From assembly GCF_947623445.1 (NCBI RefSeq), contig NC_135247.1:5954501-6018500 (forward strand): a stretch of DNA of 64,000 nt. The letters are read 5' to 3'. The notes under the pieces were generated by a model. That model was not told where the DNA came from, did not search any database, and worked only from the letters and a program-made list of their open reading frames with translations. Source of the DNA: Clavelina lepadiformis (Eukaryota; Chordata; Ascidiacea; Aplousobranchia; Clavelinidae). How positions within the stretch are numbered: position 1 is the first letter of the stretch; every line of letters starts with the position of its first letter. Of this stretch, positions 47,660 through 61,340 are shown one piece after another. The position numbers and the translations under genes were made by a program.

Positions 47660-48010
47660 TTGATATTAAATTTATGATGTCACAATGGGTTAATTGGGGA
47701 ACAAGATTTTGCACTACACCGAAATTTGTTGTGGGCGACACAGGCAGACACTACAGTAGAATGGAATTGTATATGGCATGTTCTGCGGTTTACTTCTCCA
47801 CGCCACACACTCAGAGGCTGCAAGGTTGGTCACCCTGTATGGAAAGGCTGATCGAAAAATATGGCAATTTTCCATGAGAAATTGTGCATATAAACACACA
47901 AATTTTGGCGTGATGGCGTGCATTAAAGCCCCTAATGGAAAGTTTGCTTTCAGTGCTCCAGAGATATGTGCCAATAAACGTAATGCCAAAATTTGCGTCA
48001 CACCAACCTA
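47660..48010. repeat. Dispersed repeat, longer copy B
   Basis: The right part (47940-48010) matches 6168-6240. The left limit is a guess, because only about 70 bp can be compared within this window. Open frames here are not recognisable proteins. Confidence 0.5.
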
Positions 48011-48103
48011 ATACTTATGACATAAAATATAGGGCAAAATGGCAATTCTGCGCCAGAAAATAGGCGCAACAGCGAACTTTCTGCCCCAGAGAAATTCAGC
48101 ACA

Positions 48104-48157
48104 TCATAGAAACCAGTTTCCAGTAGAAAACCAGAAACCAGTTTCCAGTAGAAACTG
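48104..48157. repeat. Short tandem duplication
   Basis: The unit AGAAACCAGTTTCCAGTAGAA occurs twice in tandem with a small spacer, a local duplication of about 23 bp. Confidence 0.6.
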
Positions 48158-48519
48158 AAGCCTCGATTCTTTGTTTGTTATAAATTGCATTAGCGTTCAA
48201 ACAACCAGTTTTTCTTAATTTTTTTGTTGTAAAGTCTGGTAAAAACCAAAAAATCACTATTTTAACAGCAATTTTTGGGTCAGTTTAATTGAGTTTTTGC
48301 GCATAGTAAACATGATTCGTCTAACCGTATACCAAATTTCAAGGCTCTACATACAATACTTTTTAAGTTACATCGCATCAAAGTCACCCACCTCAGAAAT
48401 TTTAATATTCAATATATACCTGATATTCAATATTTGATGGATGCTGGATGTTTTCATGTATATATAGATCTATATGCAAGTTTTGTTTGCTTGTAAGGTG
48501 CAACTTTTCTCAATAAAAG

Positions 48520-50312
48520 ATGGTTTTAATGACTATGATTGCTCGGGTTGGTGATGGTCTGCCATTAGCAGCCTCGATGCAGGAAGATGAACAGGTGAGT
48601 TTCTAGTCTTCTTGCGCTAACTAAGCGGATCATGGTTTATTATGTTATTGATGAACATTGGTCCTATACCAATATATGAAACAGTATATATTTTGTGAAG
48701 ACTGTGATATGAGCGGTTTTAACATAAGGTAATGATGGTGATGATGATCATAGTTGGAAACCAGGTTGAGGGGCTCTGAAGAGTAAGATGTTTCTTGATT
48801 AAAAATGATGCTGGGTCTAAAATTTAGGTTTACAATCAAGAAAGTTTGCTCTGTTTATTTAGTACATATACAACACAACACAACATGATAGTGAAAAAAA
48901 TGGCATATCATTTTGCAAGTCTCGTTTGGGCATATACCCTACCTTGCTCTTCACTTTTTGTTTCTATTTAAGATTTCAATCAACAAAACTGTTTTCTGTC
49001 ATTTCAGCTTAGTAATTCAGTATTTGTATGATATGATTCCAATACCTTGCTAAAACTTTTTCAGTTTTTGGTAACTTCAATGTTTTTAGTATTTTTAGAT
49101 GTAGCATAGTGAAGCAATCTGTATATAAGCATTTGCATATGGCATATTACATTGCATTTTTATGTTTTTGTTTTAGACTGGAAGAAGTCTTACTGACTAT
49201 CAGAATCAAGCAAAGCTTCTGTTTAGAAAATTGAATAATCAAAGCCCAGATCGATGTACGATTGAGTCCGGAAAAATGTTATTTCAGTAAGAATTTGGGC
49301 ATTGCGGTTTTTAAGTAACTGTAACTTAGTAAGTTTATTGCCAAATGCCCACACATTCGTCCAGTTTGTGTGGTTAGGCTAGTTAAGTGCAATTGATAGT
49401 ATTGTGTTATGTTCCTATCTATTTATGAAGTATGCTAACTACCTAAGTTTAAATGTTCTTTTGCATTTTAGCTATTTCATAGACAAAGGCATATGTTATC
49501 TCATACTCTCTGAACCAAGTTTTTCCAAAAAACTTGCGTTTGCTTATCTCGAGGAATTGTCATCAGAATTTTTTGTGCAATATGGCAACAGAGTTAGTTC
49601 TGTCACTCGACCATACGCCTTCATCGAGTTTGGTAATGCATTTTAAGTGTGTGAATTTGTATTCTTATGGTTATCACTAAGTAACATAGCAAAATGGGCA
49701 AAGGAAACGGTTTTACACTTCATACTTGAATCTATGTAAAACACTTAATTATTTCTGGCTGCTGGTTGTATTCCCTGCTTGCAGGGGTACTCTATGAGAC
49801 TAATGGCTATTGTTCCATGCACTTAACTGTACAATAAAGTTGCTTACTATTGTATAAAAACAAGATGGAAACTATTTGCATTTGCAACACTGACAAAATA
49901 AACACCTCTCCTTTTTTTGAAATTATTTCTATTTAGATACTTATATACAAAAGACTAAAAAGTCCTACATGGATAGTAGAACAAAGCGCAATCTCACTCT
50001 TGTTTCCTCTGAACTTCAAGATGTTCAAAGAATAATGGTTTCTAATATCGACGATGTTTTGCAAAGAGGAGTGGCCCTTTCAGGTATAAGATAAACGAAA
50101 GTTAAGTTAATTTAAAGTTTGTCATTTATCATCAATTTTTTATTTTTTTTTTAACAGACCTTGATGACAAAGCTAGCAATCTTGCCAGTATTTCAAAAAA
50201 ATACAAACAAGATGCTCATTATCTGAACTTACGTTCGTCATATGCAAAAATTGCTGCAGTTGTTATATTACTGGTCATCTTCATTATCTATATCAGATAC
50301 TGGTGGCTGTGA
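48520..50312 (+). CDS. SEC22B: SEC22B-like R-SNARE of ER-Golgi transport
   Basis: Vesicle SNARE for trafficking between ER and Golgi. Five in-phase exons: 48520-48594, 49177-49286, 49472-49632, 49937-50083 and 50158-50312. Total 648 nt, 215 residues, the usual length of SEC22B. The start [13 protein letters not shown] and the longin-fold strands ([47 protein letters not shown]) are diagnostic. The R-SNARE helix (about 135-190) contains the zero-layer arginine in [12 protein letters not shown]-terminal anchor helix (about 196-210) ends RYWWL. A TATATATAG at 48459-48467 lies about 50 bp before the ATG and may be a core promoter. The gene looks ordinary and intact. Confidence 0.97.
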
Positions 50313-53300
50313 TTGTAAGATGCATGAACTGGCTGTGCCAGTTGGAAACTAGTTCTACCAATATAAGAGTAATTGTGTTTACCAACATCAAAAAACTCTA
50401 ATGGAAACCATATGTTAGGTTTTTGGATTAGACTTCAGATTGAAGTGGTTGAAATAACTGCCTTTTTGTGGTGCATTTTTTCTGCTGTCTGTTTTTAAAT
50501 AGCAAATTTATTTATTTTGTTTGTTGTACTGTATTAACTTTTTCATGAAAGTTTTTTATTTGCAAATTATTAAGTTATATATTTCTGGTTGGTGTGGCCA
50601 TTTCTTCATTCAATTCATAACGCAACAAGCAATACTTTACTGCAAGAAAATAGCCATGTTGTTTTGCAGACCGTTTGTACCCTAGTGTATAGGCTTGCAA
50701 TGTTAAGTCTGCTGTCAGATGGCGCTTTCCTATAATAATTTTCTTATTTCTGTCTGTTCTCATACTTATCGCTTTGCTGTACATATTACGCAAATTTGGG
50801 TGAAGAAATTCTGAATCTTTTGAGGACTTCTGCTCGTCAAAGTGCAATACAATGGCAACTTATTATGTCAATTTTGATGTTCAGTTTCATTATATCAGTT
50901 TAAATTTGTTTAATGTTGCTCGTGCTTCTGCGATTACAGTCACCGCGTTCAGGTCGTTGCCTCACACAAAAGATGAAAACGTTTGAATACATTTATAAAG
51001 TTGTATTCCTGTATGTGAGGTGATTGATAGCAGCCGATAGGCGATAAATGGTTAGTATTTTGCCCCATTGCAGCCATGCAGTGCAATCTTGCCAGCAGAT
51101 GAAATATGATATTACAACCTATAATATAAATCATCGTTTATACGAAAAAATTGTGTTATTTTGCAATATTTGTAGCAAAAATGCCTACATTTTTTCAGAA
51201 TTTTTGTGAGTTTTGTTTTAAGTCTTATATTCAAGATGGCTAGGTATTTATGTTGTAGGAAAACATTATCACTTTTTGAAGTGACTTCTTGAAATGCTTC
51301 ACGTGCAACAGTAGTGCAGCGTGTTAAGGTCAAGATAGAAGCCTGATTATGAATCCGAAATATTTTGTGGACGGCAACTATAAAATATTGAAACGAAATC
51401 ACTTCCTAATTTCACAGTGCAGTAACGAGAGTGATGTTTATACGATTGTATTTAGATAAGATTGTTGTTAGTTACTAGAATCTGAAATGAACATGATCAT
51501 TCCACAACAACAGTGCAAAGTGTTCATGGATCATGTCATGGGAAATTTTGAAGCGATGTAAAACTCACGATGCTTTGTTTCGAAACCAGAATGACTCCAG
51601 TGCATCACCACATAGGTAGCGATGTCAAAGCAACATCACTATACAGAATCACGCAAAACGTATATAATCGAAACATTTTTTATTGTGACAAATCGACGTG
51701 GTATTATTGCTAGAATTACAGCACAGAATGCATTTCGATCTCAATTAACGATTACAAAATAAGCATTCATAGGTTTTAATATGGCGTTAGAATCAAGCAA
51801 AGATCATTACAGAAAGTTTTGAAACAAATCAAAAAAAACTACTTAAATGCGTGATAAATCAACAATCATAAATTGGTAAGAATATCTCAGTTAGTACAGT
51901 ACTTCTTTCTAGTAGTGTATTTGGGATTTTGTCGATGGGGCTAATAGTTTTAAAAAGCTGGGTCTAAAATTCCTGTGCTTGTTACCCCGCCCGTATATTA
52001 CGTTTTCTTTTCGGTTATAACATATCAATACAGCCGTCGCAAACAAGAAAACGAAACGCCTGTGTGGTTCAAAACAACGCACCCAGAGTTTGCTTGCTAT
52101 ACTTTATTTGTTATCTAAACCCAATACACAAGTTCCTTACCAGTATTAAATGTTATAATGTTTTTGAAACATTGTCAACGGCGATCGGGGTCATGCAAAT
52201 GAACATTTACCACACGTTATTTGTTGCTCCATAGGCTAAACAATGTATACACTTTCCTGTGGAACAAGAAACGTCGTTATGACTACGGCTAACAGCTTGA
52301 TATTTTTGTCACTAATAATAATATAACAACGTGCAAAGTTGTCGTAAGGTTTTTTGAAGAGCAGAAACAAATTCAATTTTGGTAAAACATACATGTTTTT
52401 AAGGTTGCCATTATTTCACTGGAAAAAATCGTACGTAGTAACGTAACCACAATCTAGTTCAAATTTAACCTCATTTAAATCCTAAATAACTAGAATCAAC
52501 ATTTTGCATATATGTCCGTCCTCCTAATTTTACCGCCTATCCTTAACAACAAGCTGCTTGACCTACTTTCGGTGAAATAATCACTTTCTTTATCTAAATA
52601 CAAACACGAAAATTAAAATTAAAATTTGAAAAACCACCACTTGCACACATCATAAAGCAAAAGTTGATTTAGTTTACAATTTAAGTTATATATCATATAT
52701 GCTATGTATTTCTTTTAAATTATTGATAAATTTTAATACTAAATTTAACAATTTTCTTAAGGTCTAATCGGTTGGCGGACAAATTAAGTTAACAACACAC
52801 AAAGTAGTTTGTTTACGAAAACAGAAATTATGAAAAAATTGTTGCGTTGTAACATGTTTAACTAGACGCCCATATGAGGCAACCGAGTCGAATGTTTAAA
52901 AAACAACTTTCCCATAAATATACGTAACCATGACAGCCTTTAACCTGACAACTTATTATATTCTCAAATTTACAAATTGGTATAATTTCAGTTCTGTCCA
53001 TGACCTCATCAAACTGTGAGTCGTCAAAGAAATGTTTACGAATTCAAAAACGTTTACGTATTCTATATAGATCAACTTGACAGACGGCTAAAAACTTTTA
53101 TTGTTAATTCTCTCTTTGGCTAGTTACTATCTATTTACATCCTACGCCTCATTAAGCAACAGCCATTGTAGCAGAAGTCATCCCAGTTATAGTATACGCT
53201 ATTTTAGTCTTAAAGTAGGTGGTTCGGTTTCACCTGACAATGTTTACATCGTCATTGCAGTCATTTTAATCTAAAAAGCACTTTTTTCTGAAAAGCTTTG

Positions 53301-54426
53301 AAGCCATATTAACAATAATAAATATTCGTATAAATTTAACTATAAAGATAAAATCGGGGATTAATATAATGGTTGCATATTTTCTGCTTGCATCAGGCTA
53401 CGTGAGCCAATATTTATAAAAAGAATTTGTGTCCTGGTCATTACAAATTTCTAACGTTTATCGACACAATATTAAGTAAAATACAGTAGACCTATTTAAA
53501 AATGAATTAATTATGCATGTGTGTGAGGCTGGGCAATTTTTATTGTAAAATTCTCTTTAGCTAAACCACATTTTACATACTTTTTGATCTTCTAATTTTA
53601 TGCACCATTACAAGTGAAGAGAATTTGATATAACCTTTACAGATACTTACAAGATACGTTTAGCCGTTGACAACAGTGGTTATGGCAATATATGTTTTGT
53701 ACAGTTTTGTAATACGTTTTTCGCAAATGTAAATCTTATGTCTAGTAGGAGTAAAGTTGTTAATTTATGGTAATCCAATCCACGTCATTGTTATTGCTAT
53801 TGCTTGGAAACCTTGTATATCCACGTAAAATTCATAATAATCAAACATTGTCATGGTAGCAGCCATGGCAGTAGATGTAATGTCGCATTTAAAACTTGCA
53901 AGTTCTCTACATACACGTTTGTGTTATGGTGATTAAGCGCACATCGATTCAGAAATTTTTCCCTTTTTCTTTTTATTCTTGGTACGAGTCAAGACAAATT
54001 TAACGACGTCCATCTGTGAAATAGGTCTATATAACATCTGCGTCAATGCTACTAGACCATTACGTAAGCAACTGTCTTGTATGTCGACTAGTCGTTAAAT
54101 ATCAGACTTCCGAGATTAAAGCAAATATTTACTTGCGCGTGGGCAAACTACTCCATAAAATCAAAATTTATATCTCGCTAATGACCAACGAAGTCGCACA
54201 AGTTTCAACCCACGTGCTGTTGTCGGGTCGACGATGACTTGAAAGGAGAAAGTCACTAACCTACTGGGCGATTATGTGATGTCAGCATACGTTAGTTTGT
54301 TGCTCGCCTTCTGGGTTCGACAAATATCAAACGCCATAGTAACTAGCGCCAAGGAGTGGACATCACAAGTACAAATATTGTCTAACTTGTCGAATAACAA
54401 ACATCTTTTTTTCCGGTCGAAAATTT
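50313..54426. other. Long intergenic region, nothing recognised
   Basis: Four kilobases of AT-rich sequence between SEC22B-like and the LPMO gene. It should hold the SEC22B 3' untranslated region. No exon chain, inverted-repeat element or RNA gene was recognised by eye. Confidence 0.5.
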
Positions 54427-54434
54427 TATATAAA
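54427..54434 (+). promoter_or_regulatory. TATA box of the LPMO gene
   Basis: TATATAAA followed by GG is a consensus TATA element 129 bp upstream of the start codon at 54563. This would put the transcription start near 54460. Confidence 0.5.
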
Positions 54435-54562
54435 GGCGGCAATTGCTTTTCCATTTCAGACAACTATTAACATCGAAGCATTTGAAACAATCAACAACTA
54501 AAGTTTACTGAAAACTTTATTGCAAAATTTCAAGTTAAGAGATTGCCATTAATCTGAAGAAT

Positions 54563-56458
54563 ATGAAGACGACGTTAAATCTTTCATTACTTGCAAGTAA
54601 GTGCACAACCAACCGAATGCAATGTTTCAAACTATCGCAAAGTAAAGTTACTTTTAAATTTGAAGTTATTCATAATTTATGTTTAGCCTTTTATTTGTCA
54701 TTGTATAGTAACAATCGCTGGTTGCGTCTTTAATGCAAACGGCCACGGAAGATTGCTGCAACCTCCAAGCCGCTCAAGTATGTGGAGATACGCTTACAGT
54801 GATCCGATACTTTATCCTTATCGTAGCATCATTCAACCAAATTATGATGACAACGGCTTAAATTGCGGTGGAAAACAGGTACAGCATATACGACAAAAGC
54901 TTAAATGTAAACGTAGGCTATACGAAATTGTTTATGAAATAAACGACAAGTATAACTTATTACGGTTTATGATTAATTATGCGGGTGTTTATTTTTTTCG
55001 AAACATTTTTAAAATTAATATCACATTTAGGTTCAAAATGAAAACGACGGGAAATGTGGGGTATGTGGTGACCCCTACCCAGCACCTGTTAAAGAAAACG
55101 AGGCCGGAGGCAAATACGCCTTGGGAATTATTACTAGGTATATATATAATATAATGTAATAATTATATCTATATACAATATACTCATTACATTTGTTTGT
55201 ATCCTATATTTACCTTGAATACCTTTATATAGGATATACAACAAAGGCGATTTTATTGACGCAACCGTCGAAATTACCGCGGAACACAAAGGCTACTTCG
55301 AATTCCGCTTATGCCCCTGGAACAACGTTGAAGTTCCAGTTACTCACGAATGCCTAAACCAGTAAGTTACATGGTAGCATACTATTTGTAAGCAAGCAAG
55401 TTAATTTGTTTTTGTTTCTCTGAAGCAACAGACCATATAGAGATGACTTTATTGCAAGTATTTATTAATTAATGCTCTATTACAGGCATCTTCTCACTTA
55501 TGATAGCGGGGACACCAAGTGGTACTTGCCTGAAGATTCAGAAGCTGCTAAGGGCATGCATTATTTGCGACTGAAACTCCCAAATGATGTTACCTGCGAA
55601 CAATGTGTTTTGCAATGGAGATACAGAACAGGTATACTGTGTTCACATATCAATTGTATATTATCTCTGCTATAGCAGTTACGACTGCATTTGCTGTATG
55701 TATAACGGTAAAGTTTGTGAGTAGTGTATCACAATGTGTATGTTGTTGCAAACCAAATTAATATAGCCTTATTATAACAGGAAATTCTTGGGGTTACGAA
55801 GATGGCAAAGAAGGTCTTGGTCTCGGCCAACAAGAAGAATTCTACGGTTGTTCAGATATTGCTGTCAAGGATGTCGCTGCGGCGCCACCTTCTGTCAGCA
55901 CTACCACTAGCGCGCCGCTCACAACATCAACGACAACAATCAGCACGAAGCTACCAGTGACCACAACTTCGCTTGCAAGTGGAAGGGAGACATCTTCCCT
56001 TATATCTACGATTGTAAACAACGCTGTACAAACAAAAACTTCTGTCGCTTCAACGACCACGAATGTTGCCAGCAGTAGAATCTCAACGGAAGTTTTGCCT
56101 TCTTCCACTTTGACATCAACCAATGAAGAGGATCACGACTATTCAAGTAAATATACACAAAGAAATTTGCGTATTCTGTTTGTCGGTGAACATATAATTA
56201 ATAAGACAACATTATTTTTTATAGACTTTTATATATATAAGTGTTAATGAAGTTATCTGTTAACTTGCAGGAATCGATTGCTCCAAGCAAATCTTGGGTC
56301 AACCTATTTTCCGAGACTGCCATTCGTTTTACGTGTGTGCTTTTCCGCAACACGATCCATTTACCTTCAGCTGCCCAAAGGGAACCGTGTGCAATCCAGA
56401 AAATGCAGTTTGTGACCATCCCTACAATGTGCCCGCTCCATGTAATAGTGCTTTGTAA
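54563..56458 (+). CDS. Secreted AA15 lytic polysaccharide monooxygenase with CBM14
   Basis: Copper enzyme that oxidatively cleaves chitin or cellulose outside the cell. Seven in-phase exons: 54563-54596, 54709-54878, 55031-55137, 55233-55361, 55486-55631, 55781-56146 and 56271-56458. Total 1140 nt, 379 residues. The signal peptide ends at ANG, leaving His24 as the mature N-terminus (HGRLLQPPSRSSMW), the first ligand of the copper histidine brace. The second His is His122 in EHKGYFEFRLCPW, and the axial aromatic is Tyr217 in EEFYGCSDI. CGVCGDPY and NSWGYEDG are further AA15 marks. A Thr/Ser-rich linker of about 90 residues (likely O-glycosylated) leads to a peritrophin-A chitin-binding domain (318-379) with RDCHSFYVC and CPKGTVC. 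It has one Cys more than the usual six (GTVC where GTVF is common). All catalytic residues are present. Confidence 0.95.
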
Positions 56459-56607
56459 AGCAATATATTGCGCCAATGAACTAACTGCAATTTTACCCTT
56501 TGAAGTTACTGTGTTGACCGATTTTACCGTTTTTAGTTTTCAAGTCTTCCTATAATAGTATATATTGCATTGTATATAACTTAACATAACGTTATACTTA
56601 TATAGGC

Positions 56608-56613
56608 AATAAA
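56608..56613 (+). terminator. Polyadenylation signal of the LPMO gene
   Basis: AATAAA lies 150 bp after the stop codon, the first canonical signal downstream. Confidence 0.55.
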
Positions 56614-59159
56614 ACGGTTGTTTTGAGGCGGTTGCTAACTAATCGCAATTTTTTTTATATAATATCGTTTGTGCATATGCTTGTACGCATAATGCTTTTT
56701 TATTTTATGCACAGTTTAGTATAACCTTTATAATTATAACAATTAATAAACAAATTTCGTAGATGCATTTCCGTTAAATCGACAAATCATATCACTGTTA
56801 AGACTCTTTAGCATATAAATTTGGGCAGGCGAGGTGTTGGGGAATCAGGCCCAATAATAATTTGTTCGAAATGAAGCCAAAATTTGACTTTCACTATATA
56901 TATAATGTTTTACTATTTTACTTTAATCCCAAAAGAAATAAAATCACTTTTATGTTATACAGTTGTAGCATTGATGTTTTTTGAAGCATGGTAAATGATT
57001 AAGTTCTATGCTGGTATATCTTTTAGAAAACAAAATAAAGTTATTTTGTTACTGGGCGAAAATAATATTAAGAATGTAACTGTACCAATTAACTTATGAA
57101 TTAAGATGTACAGCAGGTAATATTTAACAAAATGGTGATGACTCCGTCACTTTTTCAAAAACTAGAGTCTTGGGTCAACATTTGTAATGGCTCGACTTAA
57201 TTGTAGTCGATTTTACTGCATGTAAGCTAATAATAATTATAGCTAATTACGTTTTAGCATATGAAGTAAAACGATATTTCTGTGTTATTTTCCGAATGCG
57301 GAGTAAGATTCATCCGGTGTTAAGATAAAGGTTTGTGTGGCTATAGGTCCTACCCATAAAAAGTTCCAAATGCAATTTAAAATCAAGCGGTTTACTTATA
57401 ACTTCCGTTACCGCATATAGGGTGCAGCTAAACGACGCAATTTTTGTAAAAACTGGAATCCTTTCATGTGGACAGAAACATTATTTCTACCTGCATTCTT
57501 ACTGCAACCGGTATGGACTTAGTTCCAAATTAACCTTGATTTGAGCTTAAAAAGTAAACAGCTTGGCTTGCTTTTTGGCTTTGATGACTTGTGATCCGGC
57601 ATTATGTTGACTGCATTTTCTTCCATTTAGCTTACACATGTATATGTAGGCGTAGGCTATGTATAAAAATACGATTGTCTCGTTGTTATGATTATATTGT
57701 ATGAGTATAATGTATAACCGTAAAATATAGTGTTTTTCTTGAAAGTTTCGAGTAATTTCATCAGAAGAGATCTTGCTGCCAAAATACGTATTTTGAAAAA
57801 CATTTGGCATTTTTGTGTTAAACTCTATTTTCATAATGTATAGCCTTAACTGGCACTAACATAGATTGTTTGCTACATGAGGCATGCCTGGTCGGCTACA
57901 TGTCCTTGTGTCAGGAAAACTAAAACGCAAAGCTATTGTTGGTTTGTTTACTCAGCGTTTAAGACATTTCTTTTATTGGAATTTTTTCTTGTTATGAACA
58001 TCACAGAACCGCTAATTGCAGAATGCTGGGGAAAATATTATGAATAAACAGTTCATTAGCCCAATCATTGGAGATGTTTTTAGTGAGGAAGAGCAGCCTA
58101 TTCTGTTGTTTAGGATGTTATGCAATTTTTATTGTTGGAGTTATTTCGTATTTCGTAAGTCCTATCACTAACTACTTGAGAAGCAGCTGGACATTTTTGT
58201 AAGAAATAACACTATAGAACATTGTTTTTATAGAAAACTAAATATCATTATACTTTTTGCTGTATTGTTAATATTGGCTTATTTTAAGTAAATAAAGTTT
58301 CAAAGTTTTAATTCAATATTTCAATTCATTTGCTGTTGCAGTCACAAACAACTTTGTTTCCCACTTTTTTTTTTAATATTTTACCAAAAGCACATAATTT
58401 ATTTGCAAGATTAAAATACACTATACACGATATAAAGTCTCTAGAATGTTATAAAAAAATACCAATGCAAAATCTTCCAGGTTGATAACTTGTAGTGTCT
58501 AGTACTCTAGTTATTTACAGTAGTGACAATTGCTCGTAGATCAAGTTTTATTTAAAAAGCATTTAAATTTGTTTCAATTGTAGAGCAATAGGCCTATATC
58601 TCGTTGTATATATTCTTCCAACATATAACCACTAAAAGATACGAATTAACAATTTCGTATGGAATATACTGTCACGGGATATTTATGCATTGCACTTGGA
58701 CACTTAATTTTTCCACGGTATCGCCCAATTACTGGCGCATCGCATTACATGACGTATCACCCTAAAGACTATCACAAAGGGTAAATCTACTAATATAAAA
58801 CTAACAAAAGACATTACCGACAATCAAAAATGTGTTTAAAGTGTGGTATTTTGTTATTAGTCATGCCGTTAAAAGACAAAATAACCTAATCATTTTTTAA
58901 AGTTTTACAATCAATTATTGAAATTATCTTCTCGAAAGGTATCTAATATTGAAACATTAAGAACATATGCCCATTTTGTGGAGTTAAATCTGCTGTCAAA
59001 AGTTTCCGTGGGGTAAAAAAGATGAAAAAGGTTTAACTCTTGGCTTACAGCAATTTGTGTGCTCTCTCTAATCAGATCGTAAACAAGATTTTTCAAAATG
59101 TCTGTTTAAATAAAAGCATTTGTATTAAATATGACTCACTGCATGGCACGCACTATTCG
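56614..59159. other. Intergenic, nothing recognised
   Basis: AT-rich sequence with no family signature on either strand and no clear mobile element ends. Confidence 0.5.
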
Positions 59160-60773
59160 GTTTTAACTATTTCTATTTCCACAATCCCACCTACTCCGCT
59201 GTTTACCGAGAAATGATTTTTCATTTTTATTCAGCCATGTATAGGCTATCTTGTTTTTCATGACAAAACTCCGTTGTCCCTGAGGACGTTTAGTAAACAT
59301 AGCGCGCCACGTGCGTGTTGTCGTGCTATGTGTCCAACATTGGCTCATGGACAAATCGATGTTGATCTCTCTATAGAATCTTTTCCCAAAATGTGCGAGG
59401 ATTTTTTACATTTCGATCTTATGAGATTAAACGTTTTGTTAGAAGAGATAGCTCTTATAATCTGCACATTCCTGATTGCTGGATTCTCGACCTATGTAGG
59501 CTTGCTCTGGGGGAAACCATCTTTCTCAAAGATAATGGCACCTCTCTCCCTATTTTATTTATTGTTCTAAGAAGACTCTTTTGCTTTTTTTCAGCTGAGT
59601 GACTAATTTTACAGAAGTGAAATAATTATCTGTTGCTACGTTTCTTACTTTATTTAGATAAGGGCGCATTAGTTGCATCACAACATGATCAGAAACGCGT
59701 TCATTTGCGGAGCGGGATGCATCCTTTGCAAGATAAAGAAAGCCATTTATCAAGGATTTGCTTTCCTTATCCACAGCTAACCAATTCCTTTGTCCAGAAT
59801 TGTGGGGCTTAGATGCCATAAACTGGTAAATAGACATCTAGCTTTACTAGGAAAAAGCTGCTCATAGGCTATGATAAATGTTTCGGGTTTATAATATGTA
59901 CAGCAGTTATACTACTTGTAAACAATTTATCAGACTGTAGTCTTTGTGAACGATTTGACTTTACATCAAGTCGAAGAAACCGAAGAATTTCACAGAATCG
60001 GTATCCGGACATAGAGCTTTTGCACAGTGGCATACCCCATCTTTCAGTCCAAATAACATGCCAAGATCACTTTTAAATGTAACTCCCCGATAAAAGCTTC
60101 CAACTCCACAACAATGAGAGCAAATGTTTGGTTTTGTAGTTGGAGATGGGCTTCTGTAACTGTGCACTCTGTAATGTGATTGACACTAAAGTTATCAAAA
60201 AGTAAACACCATGCACTTGCAGGGCTACCGGAAAACACATTTTCCTCTCCCTTAGGTGTATAGGCCCAGAATCTTCTCCCAAAATGTTTTACGGTAAACG
60301 TCTTACAGCAGAATATTCACCGGGAATTTTGTCAAGTCACTCTGTTCCAACAGGAGCTGTCAGTATTACATCAGCATTCTCAGCAGCGGCATTGCCTTCA
60401 GGAGAAGAAAGTTCACGTGTTGAAGTGTCAGGTGTTAACTCAATATTCTGATCGTTGTTTTCTACATCGTGAGTTACGTTTGTTGCAGTAGCAGTATCAT
60501 CGAATTCCTAGAGATCTTTAGTTATTTCTAGTTCACTTTGAATCCAAAGTCTTTAGGAGGACTATCTGGAAAACGAATACCGGAATTAAAGCCCTCTCAA
60601 AAGTCTTCCTGCTCAGATTCGTCACTGAAAGAAGAATGTAAATATAACTCCGGAGTATATAACGTCATCAAATTCAGACCCACTGTCCTCACATTCAAAT
60701 ACGTCGTCAAGAATATCATGTGTAAGTGAAAGAATTTCCTCTCTTGTAACTTATAACGTTTTCTTTTTGCCAT
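59160..60773 (-). mobile_element. Decayed piggyBac transposase
   Basis: Minus-strand fragments in family order. From an ATG at 60773: MAKRKRYKLQERKF and the acidic DDVFECEDSGSEFDD, typical of the piggyBac N-terminus. Near 59837-59559: DHVVMQLMRPYL followed by RNVATDNYFTSVKL, the block around a catalytic aspartate (usual form NVTTDNFFTS). Near 59330: HSTTTRTWRAMF, resembling the later HYSTxRxTRRWP region. Several frameshifts and stops separate these, so it cannot encode an active enzyme. The TTAA flanks and inverted ends were not located. Confidence 0.82.
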
Positions 60774-61181
60774 CACTGTTTTTGTTTCTGAAACGCTGTG
60801 ACATTTAACTGTTTACTATGGCTTAAAACAGTATGGAATAAAAGCAAATGCGATAGCCAACAGTTTTTACTAAAGTATTTCAATTTTCATAAAGTTTTTG
60901 TGTTTCGTTAAAATAATTTAAATTTCTTTGAATTTATGCTGTTAAATTTCAACATTTCTTCGATTTTTTTGCCTTTTATATTTTTTAAATTAACATGAAA
61001 TTATTTAAATTTTAAGATATGTAAGAAAAATACTTGCATTTGTGCTGATATAGTTATTTTTTCTCGGTTTATTTGCTACTTCAATTTGTAGACATTGTAT
61101 TCAAATTAAAGTTTGCATTAAATGGGAACTGAAGTCATTTTCAACCTTATAACTGAAAAATATAAAAATATAACTTACTAA
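60774..61181. other. No gene recognised
   Basis: AT-rich stretch upstream of the piggyBac start codon. It may include the element's 5' end, but no inverted terminus was identified. Confidence 0.4.
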
Positions 61182-61340
61182 TTCCGCAAATGTAAACGAA
61201 ATTTCTCTATCTTTTTTCGTTAACGAGTTTTTGGCAAAACCATTTTCAAAAAACTGTGTGAGGAGCGTATGTGACGTCATCAGGGTCGTTGGTGCTTGAG
61301 TTTGCTTCAAGCGCATATCAGATTAATGGAAAGTTGCTGT
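61182..61340. repeat. Dispersed repeat, copy B of the family at 43988-44140
   Basis: Shared order of blocks: TCTATCTTTTTTCGTTAACG, CCATTTTCA, GAGGAGCG and ATATCAGATTAATG. It lies 0.4 kb from the piggyBac remnant, while the other copy has no such neighbour. Confidence 0.65.

Noticed and set aside
47674..48011. Overlapping open frames on both strands
   Set aside because: No domain signature or splice context, and the region is a dispersed repeat.
55842..56123. Minus-strand frame of 93 codons
   Set aside because: It is opposite the Thr/Ser-rich linker exon of the LPMO and mirrors its codon bias.
60044..60282. Three overlapping minus-strand frames within the piggyBac region
   Set aside because: They are pieces of one frameshifted transposase and not separate genes.
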